From NCBI RefSeq assembly GCF_017901135.1, contig NZ_CP072801.1, forward strand, positions 2,232,001 to 2,296,000: a DNA stretch of 64,000 nucleotides. Direction: 5' to 3'. Made by a program: the position numbers and the translations under genes. Origin of the DNA: Thiothrix litoralis. GTDB taxonomy: Bacteria; Pseudomonadota; Gammaproteobacteria; Thiotrichales; Thiotrichaceae. The notes beneath the pieces are model-generated. The model saw only the letters and a program-made list of their open reading frames with translations, did not search any database and was not told the origin of the DNA. Below, piece by piece: positions 1 through 8,019 of the stretch; position 1 is the stretch's first letter, and each line of letters begins with the position of its first letter.

Positions 1-312
1 CGCCCACCGTTTGACGTGGTGCTCGCACCGCAGGAAATCCCTATCGGCCCGCCGACCGAATACCATTCCTCGTTTCTGGCGATGATGCAGACCAACCGGG
101 CACTGTTCCCAATCGCCAAGATGGCGGTGTATACCAGCCTGTTCTTTGGCGGGGCGGCAAGCTGGCCGGTGTTTTTCCTCAAGGTATTCCTGCTGTACAT
201 GTGGTCGGCGTTTGTCGGTGTGGTATTCCCGCGTTTCCGGGTGGAACAGGCGATCCGCTGGTTTTTAATCTGGGCGGTGCCATTGGGCATCATCGCCGTG
301 GTAATGGTGTAA
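1..312 (+). CDS. NuoH/HycD-like membrane subunit, 3' end
   Basis: Partial gene: the reading frame is already open at base 1, so its start lies upstream. The visible part has the late H-subunit pattern PFD...QEIPIGPPTEYHSS followed by hydrophobic helices (LFFGGA, WPVFFLKVFLLYMW) and the PRFRVEQ loop before a last helix. This is typical of complex I subunit H and of the matching subunit of group-4 membrane hydrogenases. The protein would anchor the peripheral B/C/D arm in the membrane and form part of the quinone or ion-translocation path. It is followed after 4 bp by the B-like subunit. The QEIPIGP version of the loop is closer to the hydrogenase-type proteins than to true NuoH, which is an inference from memory of the family. 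Confidence 0.85.
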   Translation, partial: RPPFDVVLAPQEIPIGPPTEYHSSFLAMMQTNRALFPIAKMAVYTSLFFGGAASWPVFFLKVFLLYMWSAFVGVVFPRFRVEQAIRWFLIWAVPLGIIAVVMV

Positions 313-316
313 GGCT

Positions 317-958
317 ATGAAAGAAGAATTACTCAAACGTATCGTGAAAACGCCTGATGGTCAGGAAATCGAGATCGAGCCGCTGCTGGATTATTACTGT
401 CAGGAAGGCCCGACAGTACAGCCGCCCGCTTACACCGCGATTATCGAAAAGCTGTTCAACTGGGCACGTTCCGAGTCGCTGTGGATTCTGGGTTTCGGCA
501 CCGGCTGCGGGGCGATTGAAATGCGCCCACTGATGACACCGCGTTTCGACGCTTACCGTTATGGCATTCAGTGGCGGGCGACGCCTCGGCAGTCCAATTT
601 GTTCGTGATTTCCGGCTATTTGTCGGTGAAAACGCTCAAGCGCGTGATCCGCTCCTACGAGCAGATGCAAGGGCCGAAATACGTGGTGGGACTGGGTTCC
701 TGCACCATCAACGGCGGCATGTACTGGGATTCCTACAACACCATCAAGCGGCTGGACGATTACCTGCCGGTGGATGTGTACATCGCTGGCTGTATGCCGC
801 GCCCGGAAGCCTTGCTCGCCGGGTTTGAAGAACTGAAAAAGATTATCCGCGCAGGCAAAGCGGAAGGCGCTAATCAATATGCCGAGAACTTTGCATGGTA
901 CAAGGCAAACCAGAAAAGCGTCATCCACGATTGGGATATGCCGGACTACAACTGGTGA
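317..958 (+). CDS. NuoB/HycG-like iron-sulfur subunit with altered cysteine pair
   Basis: Homologue of complex I subunit B, which carries cluster N2, and of the small subunit of group-4 hydrogenases. Recognisable blocks are WILGFGTGCGAIEM (Cys64), GLGSC followed by NGGMYWDSY, and VDVYIAGCMPRPEAL. Canonical NuoB has two adjacent cysteines in the first block; here only Cys64 is present and the next residue is Gly65, leaving three of the four usual N2 ligands. Cys28 lies near the N-terminus but not in a known ligand position. Its stop codon overlaps the next start (TGATG). At 213 residues it is normal length. The role as electron-transfer subunit of a complex-I-like complex is secure at family level; the electron acceptor is unknown. 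Confidence 0.88.
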   Translation: MKEELLKRIVKTPDGQEIEIEPLLDYYCQEGPTVQPPAYTAIIEKLFNWARSESLWILGFGTGCGAIEMRPLMTPRFDAYRYGIQWRATPRQSNLFVISGYLSVKTLKRVIRSYEQMQGPKYVVGLGSCTINGGMYWDSYNTIKRLDDYLPVDVYIAGCMPRPEALLAGFEELKKIIRAGKAEGANQYAENFAWYKANQKSVIHDWDMPDYNW

Positions 959-1500
959 TGGTTATGCAGGCACTTTACGACACCTTGAAACAACGCTTCC
1001 CGCTGGGCGAATTTACCGCGCAACGTGACAATCTGGCGTTCATCACGCTGGAAGCGGTGCGGCTGTACCCGCTGCTGCGTTACCTGCGCGACCACGAAGG
1101 TTTTTCCCATCTGGTGCTGCTAACGGCGGTGGACTGGCTGGAAGAGGGGCAATTCCAGCTCACTTACCTGCTCAACAATCGCACCAAATGTCAGGATGTG
1201 GGCTTGCGGGTCATGATTCCGCGTGATCAGGCCAGCATGGAAAGCATCCACGACCTGTGGCCTGCCGCCAGTACTTACCAGCGCGAACTGCGTGAAATGT
1301 TCGGCATCGACTTCCCCGGCAGCCCGCGCGTCAACGAGGAATTCATTCTGGAAGGCTGGAACGATATGCCCCCCTACCGGCGCGATTTCGACACACTGGA
1401 ATATGCCCGCAAAACTTACCGTGACCGCCCCGGACGCGAAACCCGCGACCCGGCGGCGCACATGAAACAACAACTGTACGGGGACAAAGGCGATGTTTGA
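958..1500 (+). CDS. NuoC-like subunit
   Basis: Equivalent of the 30-kDa complex I subunit C. The start is taken at the ATG that overlaps the upstream stop as TGATG, giving 180 residues beginning MVMQALYD; an in-frame upstream start would sit inside the B gene and add residues unlike the family. Diagnostic blocks are HLVLLTAVDW, the ERELREMFGID-type segment (here QRELREMFGIDF) and the terminal MPPYRRDF, matching the LRKDFP-type end of NuoC. It would bridge the B and D subunits in the peripheral arm. It overlaps the D gene by 8 bp, so all four genes are probably translationally coupled. Confidence 0.88.
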   Translation: MVMQALYDTLKQRFPLGEFTAQRDNLAFITLEAVRLYPLLRYLRDHEGFSHLVLLTAVDWLEEGQFQLTYLLNNRTKCQDVGLRVMIPRDQASMESIHDLWPAASTYQRELREMFGIDFPGSPRVNEEFILEGWNDMPPYRRDFDTLEYARKTYRDRPGRETRDPAAHMKQQLYGDKGDV

Positions 1501-2665
1501 ACTAGACCGTAGCCAGTACCCACAAAAGAAAGCCGACGGCACGCTGGACATTGACCTGACCTCCGGCAAATACCTCAAGCTATGGCAAGGCCCGCAGCAC
1601 CCCGGCATTACCGGCAATATGGCGATTGAGCTGACCGTGTGCGGCGACGAAGTGGTAGAAGGCAAAACCCACGTCGGCTACCTGCATCGCGGCTTTGAAA
1701 AGCTGATGGAACGCCGCACCTTCATGCAGTGCTTCCCCATCGTTTGCCGTATTTGCGTACCGGAACCGGATTTCAACGAATACTGCTACGCCGCCGCCGT
1801 CGAAGAACTCGCTGGGCTGGAAGCACCGGAAATGGCCAAATGGATCCGCGCCATGATCCTCGAAATGGGGCGGCTCAACAGCTACCTGATGTACCTCGGC
1901 GGACAAGCGGGCGCACTCGGCCTCGGCGTGATCGGGCAATGGACAACCTACGTGCGCGACCTGATGCTCGACCGTTTCGAGGAACTGACTGGCGCTCGCA
2001 TCTACCACATGTTCATCCTGCCCGGCGGGGTGCGTGACCGGCTGCCGGACGGTTTCGCCGGGCGCATGGAAGACACCTTGCAGGAAATCGAAAGCGTGAT
2101 GGCCGATGTCGAGCGCGTCATGTTCCACAACGCCGTATTCAAGAAACGCACCGTCGGTGTCGGCGTGATCGAACCCGGCTGGGTAGACAGTTACGGCATC
2201 ACCGGCCCCAATGCCCGTGCCGCTGGAGTCGCCAAGGATGTGCGCAAGGATCAGCCCTATCTGGTCTACCCCGAACTCGATTTCGAGATCGTCACCGGCA
2301 AGGATTCCGACATTTACACCCGTGCCGATGTGCGCCGCCGCGACCTGTTGCTGTCAGTCGATTTGATCCGGCAGATACTGGTGAAAATGCCCAAAAGCGG
2401 CGACGTGATGGCAGCGTTGCCCAACGTGTTGCACTGGAAAATCCCGCGCGGCGAAACTTATGTGCGTGGCGAATGTTCGCGCGGTGAATACGGCTATTAC
2501 CTCGTTACCGATGGCAGCGGCTACCCGCGCCGGGTGAATGTGCGCGGGCCGTCCTACACCCATTCCATCGCCCTGTTTGAACGCATGGTGGTGAACACCA
2601 ATATTTCGGATGTCGCTGCCCTGCTGGTGTCACTGCACACCTATCCACCGGAGATCGAAAGATGA
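1493..2665 (+). CDS. NuoD/HycE-like large subunit lacking C-terminal NiFe ligands
   Basis: Homologue of complex I 49-kDa subunit D and the large subunit of group-4 hydrogenases (390 residues). GPQHPG and the HVGYLHRGFEK block are conserved. Near residues 78-85 there is a VCRIC segment resembling the N-terminal CxxC of hydrogenases. At the C-terminus, where hydrogenases have DPCxxCTxR, this protein reads LHTYPPEIER: the two cysteines are replaced by Tyr and Glu. It therefore cannot hold a normal NiFe site and fits the energy-converting-hydrogenase-related (Ehr) class or a quinone-reducing D subunit. ATGA overlaps the next gene. Family assignment is strong, the reaction is not known. Confidence 0.87.
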   Translation: MFELDRSQYPQKKADGTLDIDLTSGKYLKLWQGPQHPGITGNMAIELTVCGDEVVEGKTHVGYLHRGFEKLMERRTFMQCFPIVCRICVPEPDFNEYCYAAAVEELAGLEAPEMAKWIRAMILEMGRLNSYLMYLGGQAGALGLGVIGQWTTYVRDLMLDRFEELTGARIYHMFILPGGVRDRLPDGFAGRMEDTLQEIESVMADVERVMFHNAVFKKRTVGVGVIEPGWVDSYGITGPNARAAGVAKDVRKDQPYLVYPELDFEIVTGKDSDIYTRADVRRRDLLLSVDLIRQILVKMPKSGDVMAALPNVLHWKIPRGETYVRGECSRGEYGYYLVTDGSGYPRRVNVRGPSYTHSIALFERMVVNTNISDVAALLVSLHTYPPEIER

Positions 2666-4464
2666 GTATCCGTGACGTTATCTCCCCGTTTACCGCGTGG
2701 AAAAACCTGTTTCGCGACCCGGTAACGATTAAAGACCCGCTCAACGAGCGCCCCGGTTCCGCCCGTTATCGCGGCTTCCACCAGAACGACATGAGTAAAT
2801 GCATCGGTTGCGGCACCTGCGAAACCATTTGCCAGAACGGCGCAATCGACATGCTGCCGGTGGAAGGTATTCCCACCGTGCAAGGCGATTCCGGCCTGCG
2901 CCCACGCATCGACTACGGGCGCTGCTGCTGGTGTGCGCTGTGCGTGGATGTGTGCATGACCGGCTCGCTCACCATGTCCAACGAATACAAGTGGATCGAG
3001 AGCGACCCCGACAAATACCTCTACATGCCCGGCGTGGACAAGAAGCATTGGGACAATGCCGAGCTCGGCTACCAGCGCCACGAAGAAAAGCACCTGATGC
3101 CGGTTGAGCGCATCGAGATGCCGGAACTGGAGCCAGCAGCGCGGATCGACTCCTTTGTCGAAATCGTCCACGGTTACAGCATCGAACAGGCCAAACTGGA
3201 AGCAGACCGCTGTGTATCCTGCGGGCTGTGCATTGCCACCTGCCCGGCGCACATGGCGATTCCCCAATACATTCAGGCGGTACGCGACGGCGATTATGAA
3301 CGCGGCGTGCAATTGCTGTATGAAACCAACCCGTTTTCACAGGTCTGCGGCAGGGTTTGCACCCACCGTTGCGAAGATTCCTGCGCGTCACGTCACGAAG
3401 GCGACCCGATCGCTATCCGCTGGCTCAAGCGCCACATCATTGATCAGGTTCCGCAGGAAAAGGTCATTGAGCTGATCGGCAAACCTGCTGCACCAACTGG
3501 CAAGAAAGTCGCCGTTGTGGGTGCTGGCCCGGCTGGTTTGACGGCTGCGTTTGACCTTGCCCGCAAAGGCCACGCGGTTACGGTGTTTGAAGCGCAGGCG
3601 GCTGGCGGCGGCATGACCCGCTACGGCATCCCCGAATACCGCCTGCCCTACGATGCGCTGGACCGGGACATTGCCGTGATCACCGCGATGGGTGTCGACA
3701 TCAAATACAACCAGCGCGTTGGCACAGACATTGCCATGCAGCAACTGGAAAGTGATTACGACGCGGTGATGCTAGCAATCGGCCTGCATCAGGGGCGTTC
3801 CACCCGCATCCCCGGTTCCGACCATCCGCAGGTACGCAAGGCCGTTGACCTGTTGCGCCAGATTACTGCCGGTGAAAAGATCGAAGTGCCCAAATCCCTA
3901 GTCGTGATCGGCGGCGGCAACGTGGCAATGGACATTGCCCGCAGCATGGCACGTCTGCAATTGCAGCAACATGGCGAAATCCGCGTCACCCTGACGGCAC
4001 TGGAAGACAAGGCGCACTTCCTCGCCGACCCGGTAGAAATCAAGGAATCCGGCGAAGAGCAGGTCAACATTCTCGACAGCCGTGGCCCGCAAGCCTGCGT
4101 CATTGACGACGACGGCAAACTGCTCGGCCTAAAAACCTGGAAAGTCCTGTCGATATTCGACGAAGAGCACCGTTTCGCCCCAAAATACGACGAATCCGAC
4201 GAACAGATTCATGAAGGCGACATGGTGATTGAGGCCATCGGTCAAATGGCGGATGTCAGCTTGCTCGGCGATACCCTCACCGAAAAGCTGGAATGGAACC
4301 GTGGCCGCATCCAGATCGACCGCAACGGGCGCACGTCCGAACACTGGCTTTGGTCAGCAGGCGATTGCGTCAAAGGCCCGGATGTCATCAACGCCGTTGC
4401 CGACGGACACCGCGTCGCCGCCAGCATCGACCGCGTATTCACCCAGCAGGAGGTAAAATCATGA
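2662..4464 (+). CDS. NuoI-GltD fusion: ferredoxin domain plus FAD/NAD(P)H oxidoreductase
   Basis: A 600-residue fusion. Residues about 40-110 are a NuoI/HycF-like double 4Fe-4S ferredoxin (Cys 47/50/53/57 and 88/91/94/98, both CxxCxxCxxxC). Residues about 180-260 form the iron-sulfur domain of glutamate synthase small subunit and dihydropyrimidine dehydrogenase (Cys 184/187/190/194 and 229/233/237/241). The rest is a two-Rossmann flavoprotein, with GAGPAG at 287-292 for FAD and VVIGGGNVAMD for NAD(P)H. This arrangement suggests that NAD(P)H (or a partner ferredoxin) delivers electrons through FAD and four clusters into the complex-I-like arm, in place of NuoEFG. It overlaps its neighbours by 4 bp on each side. 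Domain calls are firm; electron direction is inferred. Confidence 0.88.
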   Translation: MSIRDVISPFTAWKNLFRDPVTIKDPLNERPGSARYRGFHQNDMSKCIGCGTCETICQNGAIDMLPVEGIPTVQGDSGLRPRIDYGRCCWCALCVDVCMTGSLTMSNEYKWIESDPDKYLYMPGVDKKHWDNAELGYQRHEEKHLMPVERIEMPELEPAARIDSFVEIVHGYSIEQAKLEADRCVSCGLCIATCPAHMAIPQYIQAVRDGDYERGVQLLYETNPFSQVCGRVCTHRCEDSCASRHEGDPIAIRWLKRHIIDQVPQEKVIELIGKPAAPTGKKVAVVGAGPAGLTAAFDLARKGHAVTVFEAQAAGGGMTRYGIPEYRLPYDALDRDIAVITAMGVDIKYNQRVGTDIAMQQLESDYDAVMLAIGLHQGRSTRIPGSDHPQVRKAVDLLRQITAGEKIEVPKSLVVIGGGNVAMDIARSMARLQLQQHGEIRVTLTALEDKAHFLADPVEIKESGEEQVNILDSRGPQACVIDDDGKLLGLKTWKVLSIFDEEHRFAPKYDESDEQIHEGDMVIEAIGQMADVSLLGDTLTEKLEWNRGRIQIDRNGRTSEHWLWSAGDCVKGPDVINAVADGHRVAASIDRVFTQQEVKS

Positions 4465-4955
4465 GCGAAGCCAGCATCAACAGGCTGAAAAGCAAAACCA
4501 CACTCGGGGAAATCCTCGAAGTCGCCACCGAATTTGAGCGTACTGCCCGCGATTTTTATGCTGACCTCGCCCCCAAGGTACGCAAAAATATCCGCTGGCT
4601 GGTGCAGGAACTGGCGGAAGAAGAACAGCGCCATTACGACCTGTTTACGGAACTGGCGGCGCGAGATGATATTGGTGGGCAACTGAAAGCCGAGATCGAA
4701 CGTCCGGTCAGTGATCACAAATTTTCCGATTGCATTCAGTTACCCGACCTCGGCGAGCAGCCCGATGATCAGGCTGTGCTGCAATATGCCTTGATGCGCG
4801 AACACGCGGCGATGGAACAGTATCACTCATTGGCGCAGAGCACAGAACCGGGGCCGATTCACGACCTGTTCCTGTTCCTTGCCAATGAGGAAACCAAGCA
4901 CAAAAATGAGCTTGAGAAGGTTTATTACGAAATCGTGCATAGCGGTGGGGTATAA
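4461..4955 (+). CDS. Ferritin-like diiron protein (rubrerythrin-type)
   Basis: The 164-residue start is fixed by ATGA overlap with the previous stop and by AGGAGG 9 bases upstream; a longer open frame exists upstream but runs inside the fusion gene. The protein is a helical bundle with two ExxH-type motifs (EEEQRHYD near residues 53-59 and NEETKHKNE near the end) and matching glutamates in LGEILEVATEFE and MREHAAMEQYH, the ligand pattern of rubrerythrin/ferritin-like diiron proteins. No rubredoxin Cys4 domain is present. Being last in the operon, it may protect or regulate the complex against peroxide or oxygen, or handle iron for its clusters; that role is inferred only from position. Confidence 0.8.
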   Translation: MSEASINRLKSKTTLGEILEVATEFERTARDFYADLAPKVRKNIRWLVQELAEEEQRHYDLFTELAARDDIGGQLKAEIERPVSDHKFSDCIQLPDLGEQPDDQAVLQYALMREHAAMEQYHSLAQSTEPGPIHDLFLFLANEETKHKNELEKVYYEIVHSGGV

Positions 4956-5102
4956 ATCACCACAGTAACCCTCATGGGTTACAAACAGACCAAAAGCTAT
5001 TGGTTCACCTTGGCGAAAACACTATTAATAGTAGCAATTTACCTATATTATTTATTAATAGAAAAATTCAAACCCCCAATAATACAATAATGAGGTGTCC
5101 CC

Positions 5103-6119
5103 ATGAGCAACCGGCTCATTCTCGGTGCTATCGTCGCAGCGGCGTTATGCACTCCACCCGCCATTCAAGCAGATACCATGCTTGGTGCCTATGTTAAAAG
5201 CGATGGCTGGTCTCTCAGTGCAATGGATGAATTTAATTTAGCCACGGGAAAACCGATGGCAGTGACGAATTTATTTACTAATTTTGACTATCACTGGGGC
5301 TATTTGAAGTACCAGTCAGACAATATTATTTCCCGGGGCGGCGTACCTTTGATTTCGTGGATGCCCGCCACTTCTACCCGCCTGAATGCCAACCTGCTAC
5401 CGGAAATTGCCGCCGGGCAGTGGGATGCGTATATCGACCGTTGGATCAACGGTTTCAAATGGTGGCGCTCCGGCGTACCGGCTGGTTCCCATTCAAACAT
5501 CATGTTGCGGTTCGGACATGAATTCAATGGCAACTGGTATCCGTGGGGCAATGACCCGGAAAACTTCAAGGCAGCTTGGCAGCATATTCATGACCGCTTT
5601 GAACAAGCTGGTATTAACCCTTATATCGAATGGGTCTGGTGCGCCAATAATGCCGACGTAGATTCCGTTAAAGATATAACCCGTTATTATCCTGGTGACG
5701 CTTATGTCGACTGGACATCACTGGATGGTTATAACTGGGGCAGTAATTACTCCTTTTCCAGTTGGAAAAGCTTTGATGAAGTATTCAGCGCACCCTATAA
5801 CAAGCTGATTGACAACTACCCAAGCAAACCCATTCTTATTGCCGAAGTCGGTGCTCCCGAACCAAGCGACTTACCCAACCCTAATTACGGCCAAAATGGT
5901 AATGACACTGACCGCCATGAAAGCAAAGAAGCTTGGGTTGCGAATATGTTCACCCGTATTGAAGAATCTTACCCCGCCATCCGCGCCGTTAGCTGGTTCA
6001 ATATCAACAAGGAGCTAAACTGGGCATTGGATCAACCCAATAACACCGGATTGACGGCTTACAAAGCCACCACTCAAAGCTCGCATTACAGCAGCACTTA
6101 TAGCCCTATTACCCAATAA
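5103..6119 (+). CDS. Secreted glycoside hydrolase family 26-like protein
   Basis: Predicted secreted glycosidase of 338 residues. A signal peptide covers residues 1-23 (cleavage near IQA-DT). The GH26 (beta-mannanase-type) core shows the acid/base motif RFGHEFNGNWYPWG with Glu140, and the nucleophile motif PILIAEVGAPE with Glu248. WVWCANN and SLDGYNWG blocks also fit the family. It probably cleaves beta-mannan or a related glucan or xylan outside the cell or in the periplasm. The gene and its upstream region are visibly AT-richer than the flanking operon, which suggests recent acquisition. A small secreted protein follows after 19 bp. The substrate cannot be read from sequence. Confidence 0.85.
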   Translation: MSNRLILGAIVAAALCTPPAIQADTMLGAYVKSDGWSLSAMDEFNLATGKPMAVTNLFTNFDYHWGYLKYQSDNIISRGGVPLISWMPATSTRLNANLLPEIAAGQWDAYIDRWINGFKWWRSGVPAGSHSNIMLRFGHEFNGNWYPWGNDPENFKAAWQHIHDRFEQAGINPYIEWVWCANNADVDSVKDITRYYPGDAYVDWTSLDGYNWGSNYSFSSWKSFDEVFSAPYNKLIDNYPSKPILIAEVGAPEPSDLPNPNYGQNGNDTDRHESKEAWVANMFTRIEESYPAIRAVSWFNINKELNWALDQPNNTGLTAYKATTQSSHYSSTYSPITQ

Positions 6120-6138
6120 TTGATGAAGGAGAGTAATG

Positions 6139-6444
6139 ATGAAAACCCTGACATTAACGTCTCTCGCGTTTAGCATGACCCTGCTGGTGAATACTGGCGC
6201 ATGGGCAGAATCGACGACGCCAAATGCAAACGTGCCAACCTCCGCAACACCGACCAGACCTGCCTCGAATAATAACAGTGATGCCCATAAGACTGCTGCC
6301 GCTGCACGAAGGGCTTTAGCATTAAGCAAGCGCCCTGCCATTGTGGGCGTTGAAAAGCTGGCACTTGAAGCTGAGGGGCTACGTCAGTTAACACCCGCAG
6401 CAATCTATAATTGGCGTTTAAGCCGCCTCATTCCTGATATTTGA
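6139..6444 (+). CDS. Small secreted protein of unknown function
   Basis: A 101-residue protein with a clear signal peptide (hydrophobic residues 4-20, cleavage near AWA-ES), followed by a Thr/Pro/Asn-rich linker and a basic Ala-rich helix. Two in-frame ATGs lie side by side; the second is chosen because AAGGAG sits 7 bases before it but only 4 before the first. It lies just downstream of the GH26 gene and is probably cotranscribed. No family is recognised. The low-complexity region after the signal peptide suggests an exported peptide or a cell-surface spacer. Confidence 0.6.
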   Translation: MKTLTLTSLAFSMTLLVNTGAWAESTTPNANVPTSATPTRPASNNNSDAHKTAAAARRALALSKRPAIVGVEKLALEAEGLRQLTPAAIYNWRLSRLIPDI

Positions 6445-6521
6445 GCGCCACGGGTACAGCACATCAATCCAACGACGACCCGCCCCACCATTCTCGGTAT
6501 GGGCGGCAATTTCGAGGCGGG

Positions 6522-6737
6522 TTACTTTACATTCAGTGATGTAATGCCCGTCTGCTGTCCCTGCTTATTATAAGCGTACAGCAACGAGCCTTTTTGCACG
6601 CTGATCGAGCTGGCGGTATAAGCCTTCAGACCATCGGTAGGCCATCGACTCGGAGCAGAAATCGAAGTGACTGCCTGACCGTCCTGATCGTAGATGTAAA
6701 TTAATGTGCCGCGCTGCACTGCCTTGCTAATAGCCAT
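6522..6737 (-). CDS. Small two-repeat protein, unknown function
   Basis: A 71-residue protein preceded by a good ribosome site (AAGGAG, 9 bases before ATG). It is built from two copies of a 21-residue unit, VQRGTLIYIYDQDGQ... at residues 7-27 and VQKGSLLYAYNKQGQ... at 47-67, spaced 40 residues apart. Each reads as a beta-strand pair with a Gly turn. There is no signal peptide or membrane segment. The repeat, good ribosome site and protein-like composition argue that it is real. The function is not known, and the gene stands alone beside a long gene-poor stretch. Confidence 0.6.
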   Translation of the reverse strand: MAISKAVQRGTLIYIYDQDGQAVTSISAPSRWPTDGLKAYTASSISVQKGSLLYAYNKQGQQTGITSLNVK

Positions 6738-7446
6738 GCTTAAATCTCCTTAGTGTGGTGGGAATCTGTGATCCCATTAGAATTTTCAATAATTGCGCTG
6801 ATGATAGCGCGTAAAACCTGAGAATGATTGACCTAAATCAACCAGAATCTCCCTCAAAACCGAGCCATCACGAAACTGACGGATATATCCGACAAACGGT
6901 AGAACCAACCCCATTGAAGACACAACCACCTCAAAACGTTCGTCGGATGTATTGCGCTGCCTATTGATTAGTGAAAGCGATAAACTTCTGCTGCTCCGTG
7001 GCTACTGACCCGCCCATGACTTCGGCGACAGCACCACCAAACATGCGACCCAGCAAACCTGCATTCATACAACCTACTTGTAATAATCCTGAACCTGCCC
7101 AATCGCACCCTGACTTATCGTTTTTTCTAATAACTTGAATATCAAACCCCACCTCAGGGGACACTTTGAAGTTACACCCATACCCGCCTTCATGCCTTGA
7201 TGTGTATCAAGCAAACCCGCACGGGCATTGCACCAATTTGATAAAAAAGCACTTTTTGTCAAAACATGTCCAGCGTTTACTTGCCGGAGATTTGTGGGTA
7301 TAGCACTGACAAAGCAAGGGCTGATCGCTGTCCATGACCATAAAATTGAACGGGTCAATATCGAAGGCTTGAAAGCCATGCTAAGTATCGACTTTTAAGT
7401 TAAGGTACAATAGCCGAAACGCCAACAATGACGAGGGATATATCTG
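6738..7446. other. Gene-poor stretch with possible decayed sequence
   Basis: About 700 bp without a convincing gene. On the plus strand, an open frame without a start codon (about 7201-7398) ends in a peptide reading LIAVHDHKIERVNIEGLKAML, which looks like the C-terminal tail of a lost gene. On the minus strand a 67-codon frame at 6961-7164 has no ribosome site and no recognisable family. No tRNA, terminator or inverted-repeat element was found. The right end (about 7400-7446) must hold the promoter of the YceI gene. Confidence 0.4.
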
Positions 7447-8019
7447 ATGCAACACGTATTGAAACTGCTGGGGGCAACTGCCCTGACTTTCGCCCTGCTC
7501 TCTGGTTCTGCCTTCGCTGACTGGACGCTGGATAACAGCAAATCCGCCCTGTATTTTGTCTCGATCAAGAAAGAGAATATCGCCGAAACCAACACCTTCA
7601 AAAATCTGACTGGCCTCATCACCACAGCCGGTCAGGGTTCATTGAATATTGATTTGGCCAGCCTGAGCACCAATATCGACATCCGCGACCAGCGGATGCG
7701 CGACCATCTGTTTGATACTAAAACCTTTCCCAATGCGACGGTCAGCGTTGACTTGAGCAAAACCGGGATCAATCCCGGCATCCAGACCGTGAACGTCACG
7801 CTGGATCTGCATGGGGTCAAAAAAGACATTCCCGCCACCGTGGCGATTACCGAAGTGGGCGACACCGTGCAAGTCGTCACCGTTGCCCCGGTTTTGTTGA
7901 ATGCGGCAGACTTTGATCTGGCAGGCGGCTTGACGATTTTGCGGGAAATTGGCGCAGTCAGCAGCATTAGCAATGCCGTACCCGTGACGTTTTTCCTGAG
8001 TTTCGTCAAACAGGCTTAA
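7447..8019 (+). CDS. YceI family periplasmic protein
   Basis: A 190-residue exported protein: signal peptide 1-24 (cleavage at AFA-DW) followed by a YceI lipocalin-like barrel. Family marks are the opening DWTLDNSKSALYFVSIKKENIAETNTF, the central IDIRDQRMRDHLFDTKTFPNATV block and the D-L-H-G-V-K-K turn. YceI proteins bind isoprenoid-like lipids or amphiphiles in the periplasm. GAGGG precedes the ATG at suitable distance. It converges on the ATP-grasp gene, and the two stop codons overlap by 4 bp, so no terminator fits between them. Confidence 0.85.
   Translation: MQHVLKLLGATALTFALLSGSAFADWTLDNSKSALYFVSIKKENIAETNTFKNLTGLITTAGQGSLNIDLASLSTNIDIRDQRMRDHLFDTKTFPNATVSVDLSKTGINPGIQTVNVTLDLHGVKKDIPATVAITEVGDTVQVVTVAPVLLNAADFDLAGGLTILREIGAVSSISNAVPVTFFLSFVKQA

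Noticed and set aside
1493-2665. Functional NiFe hydrogenase large subunit
   Set aside because: The C-terminal CxxC pair is replaced by Tyr and Glu.
4965-4982. GTAACCC/GGGTTAC hairpin after the ferritin-like gene as terminator
   Set aside because: Only 7 bp with a 4-base loop and no T-run on either strand; too weak to call.
7074-7379. A 101-codon minus frame in the gene-poor stretch
   Set aside because: No ribosome site, overlaps other equally weak frames, no recognisable domain.
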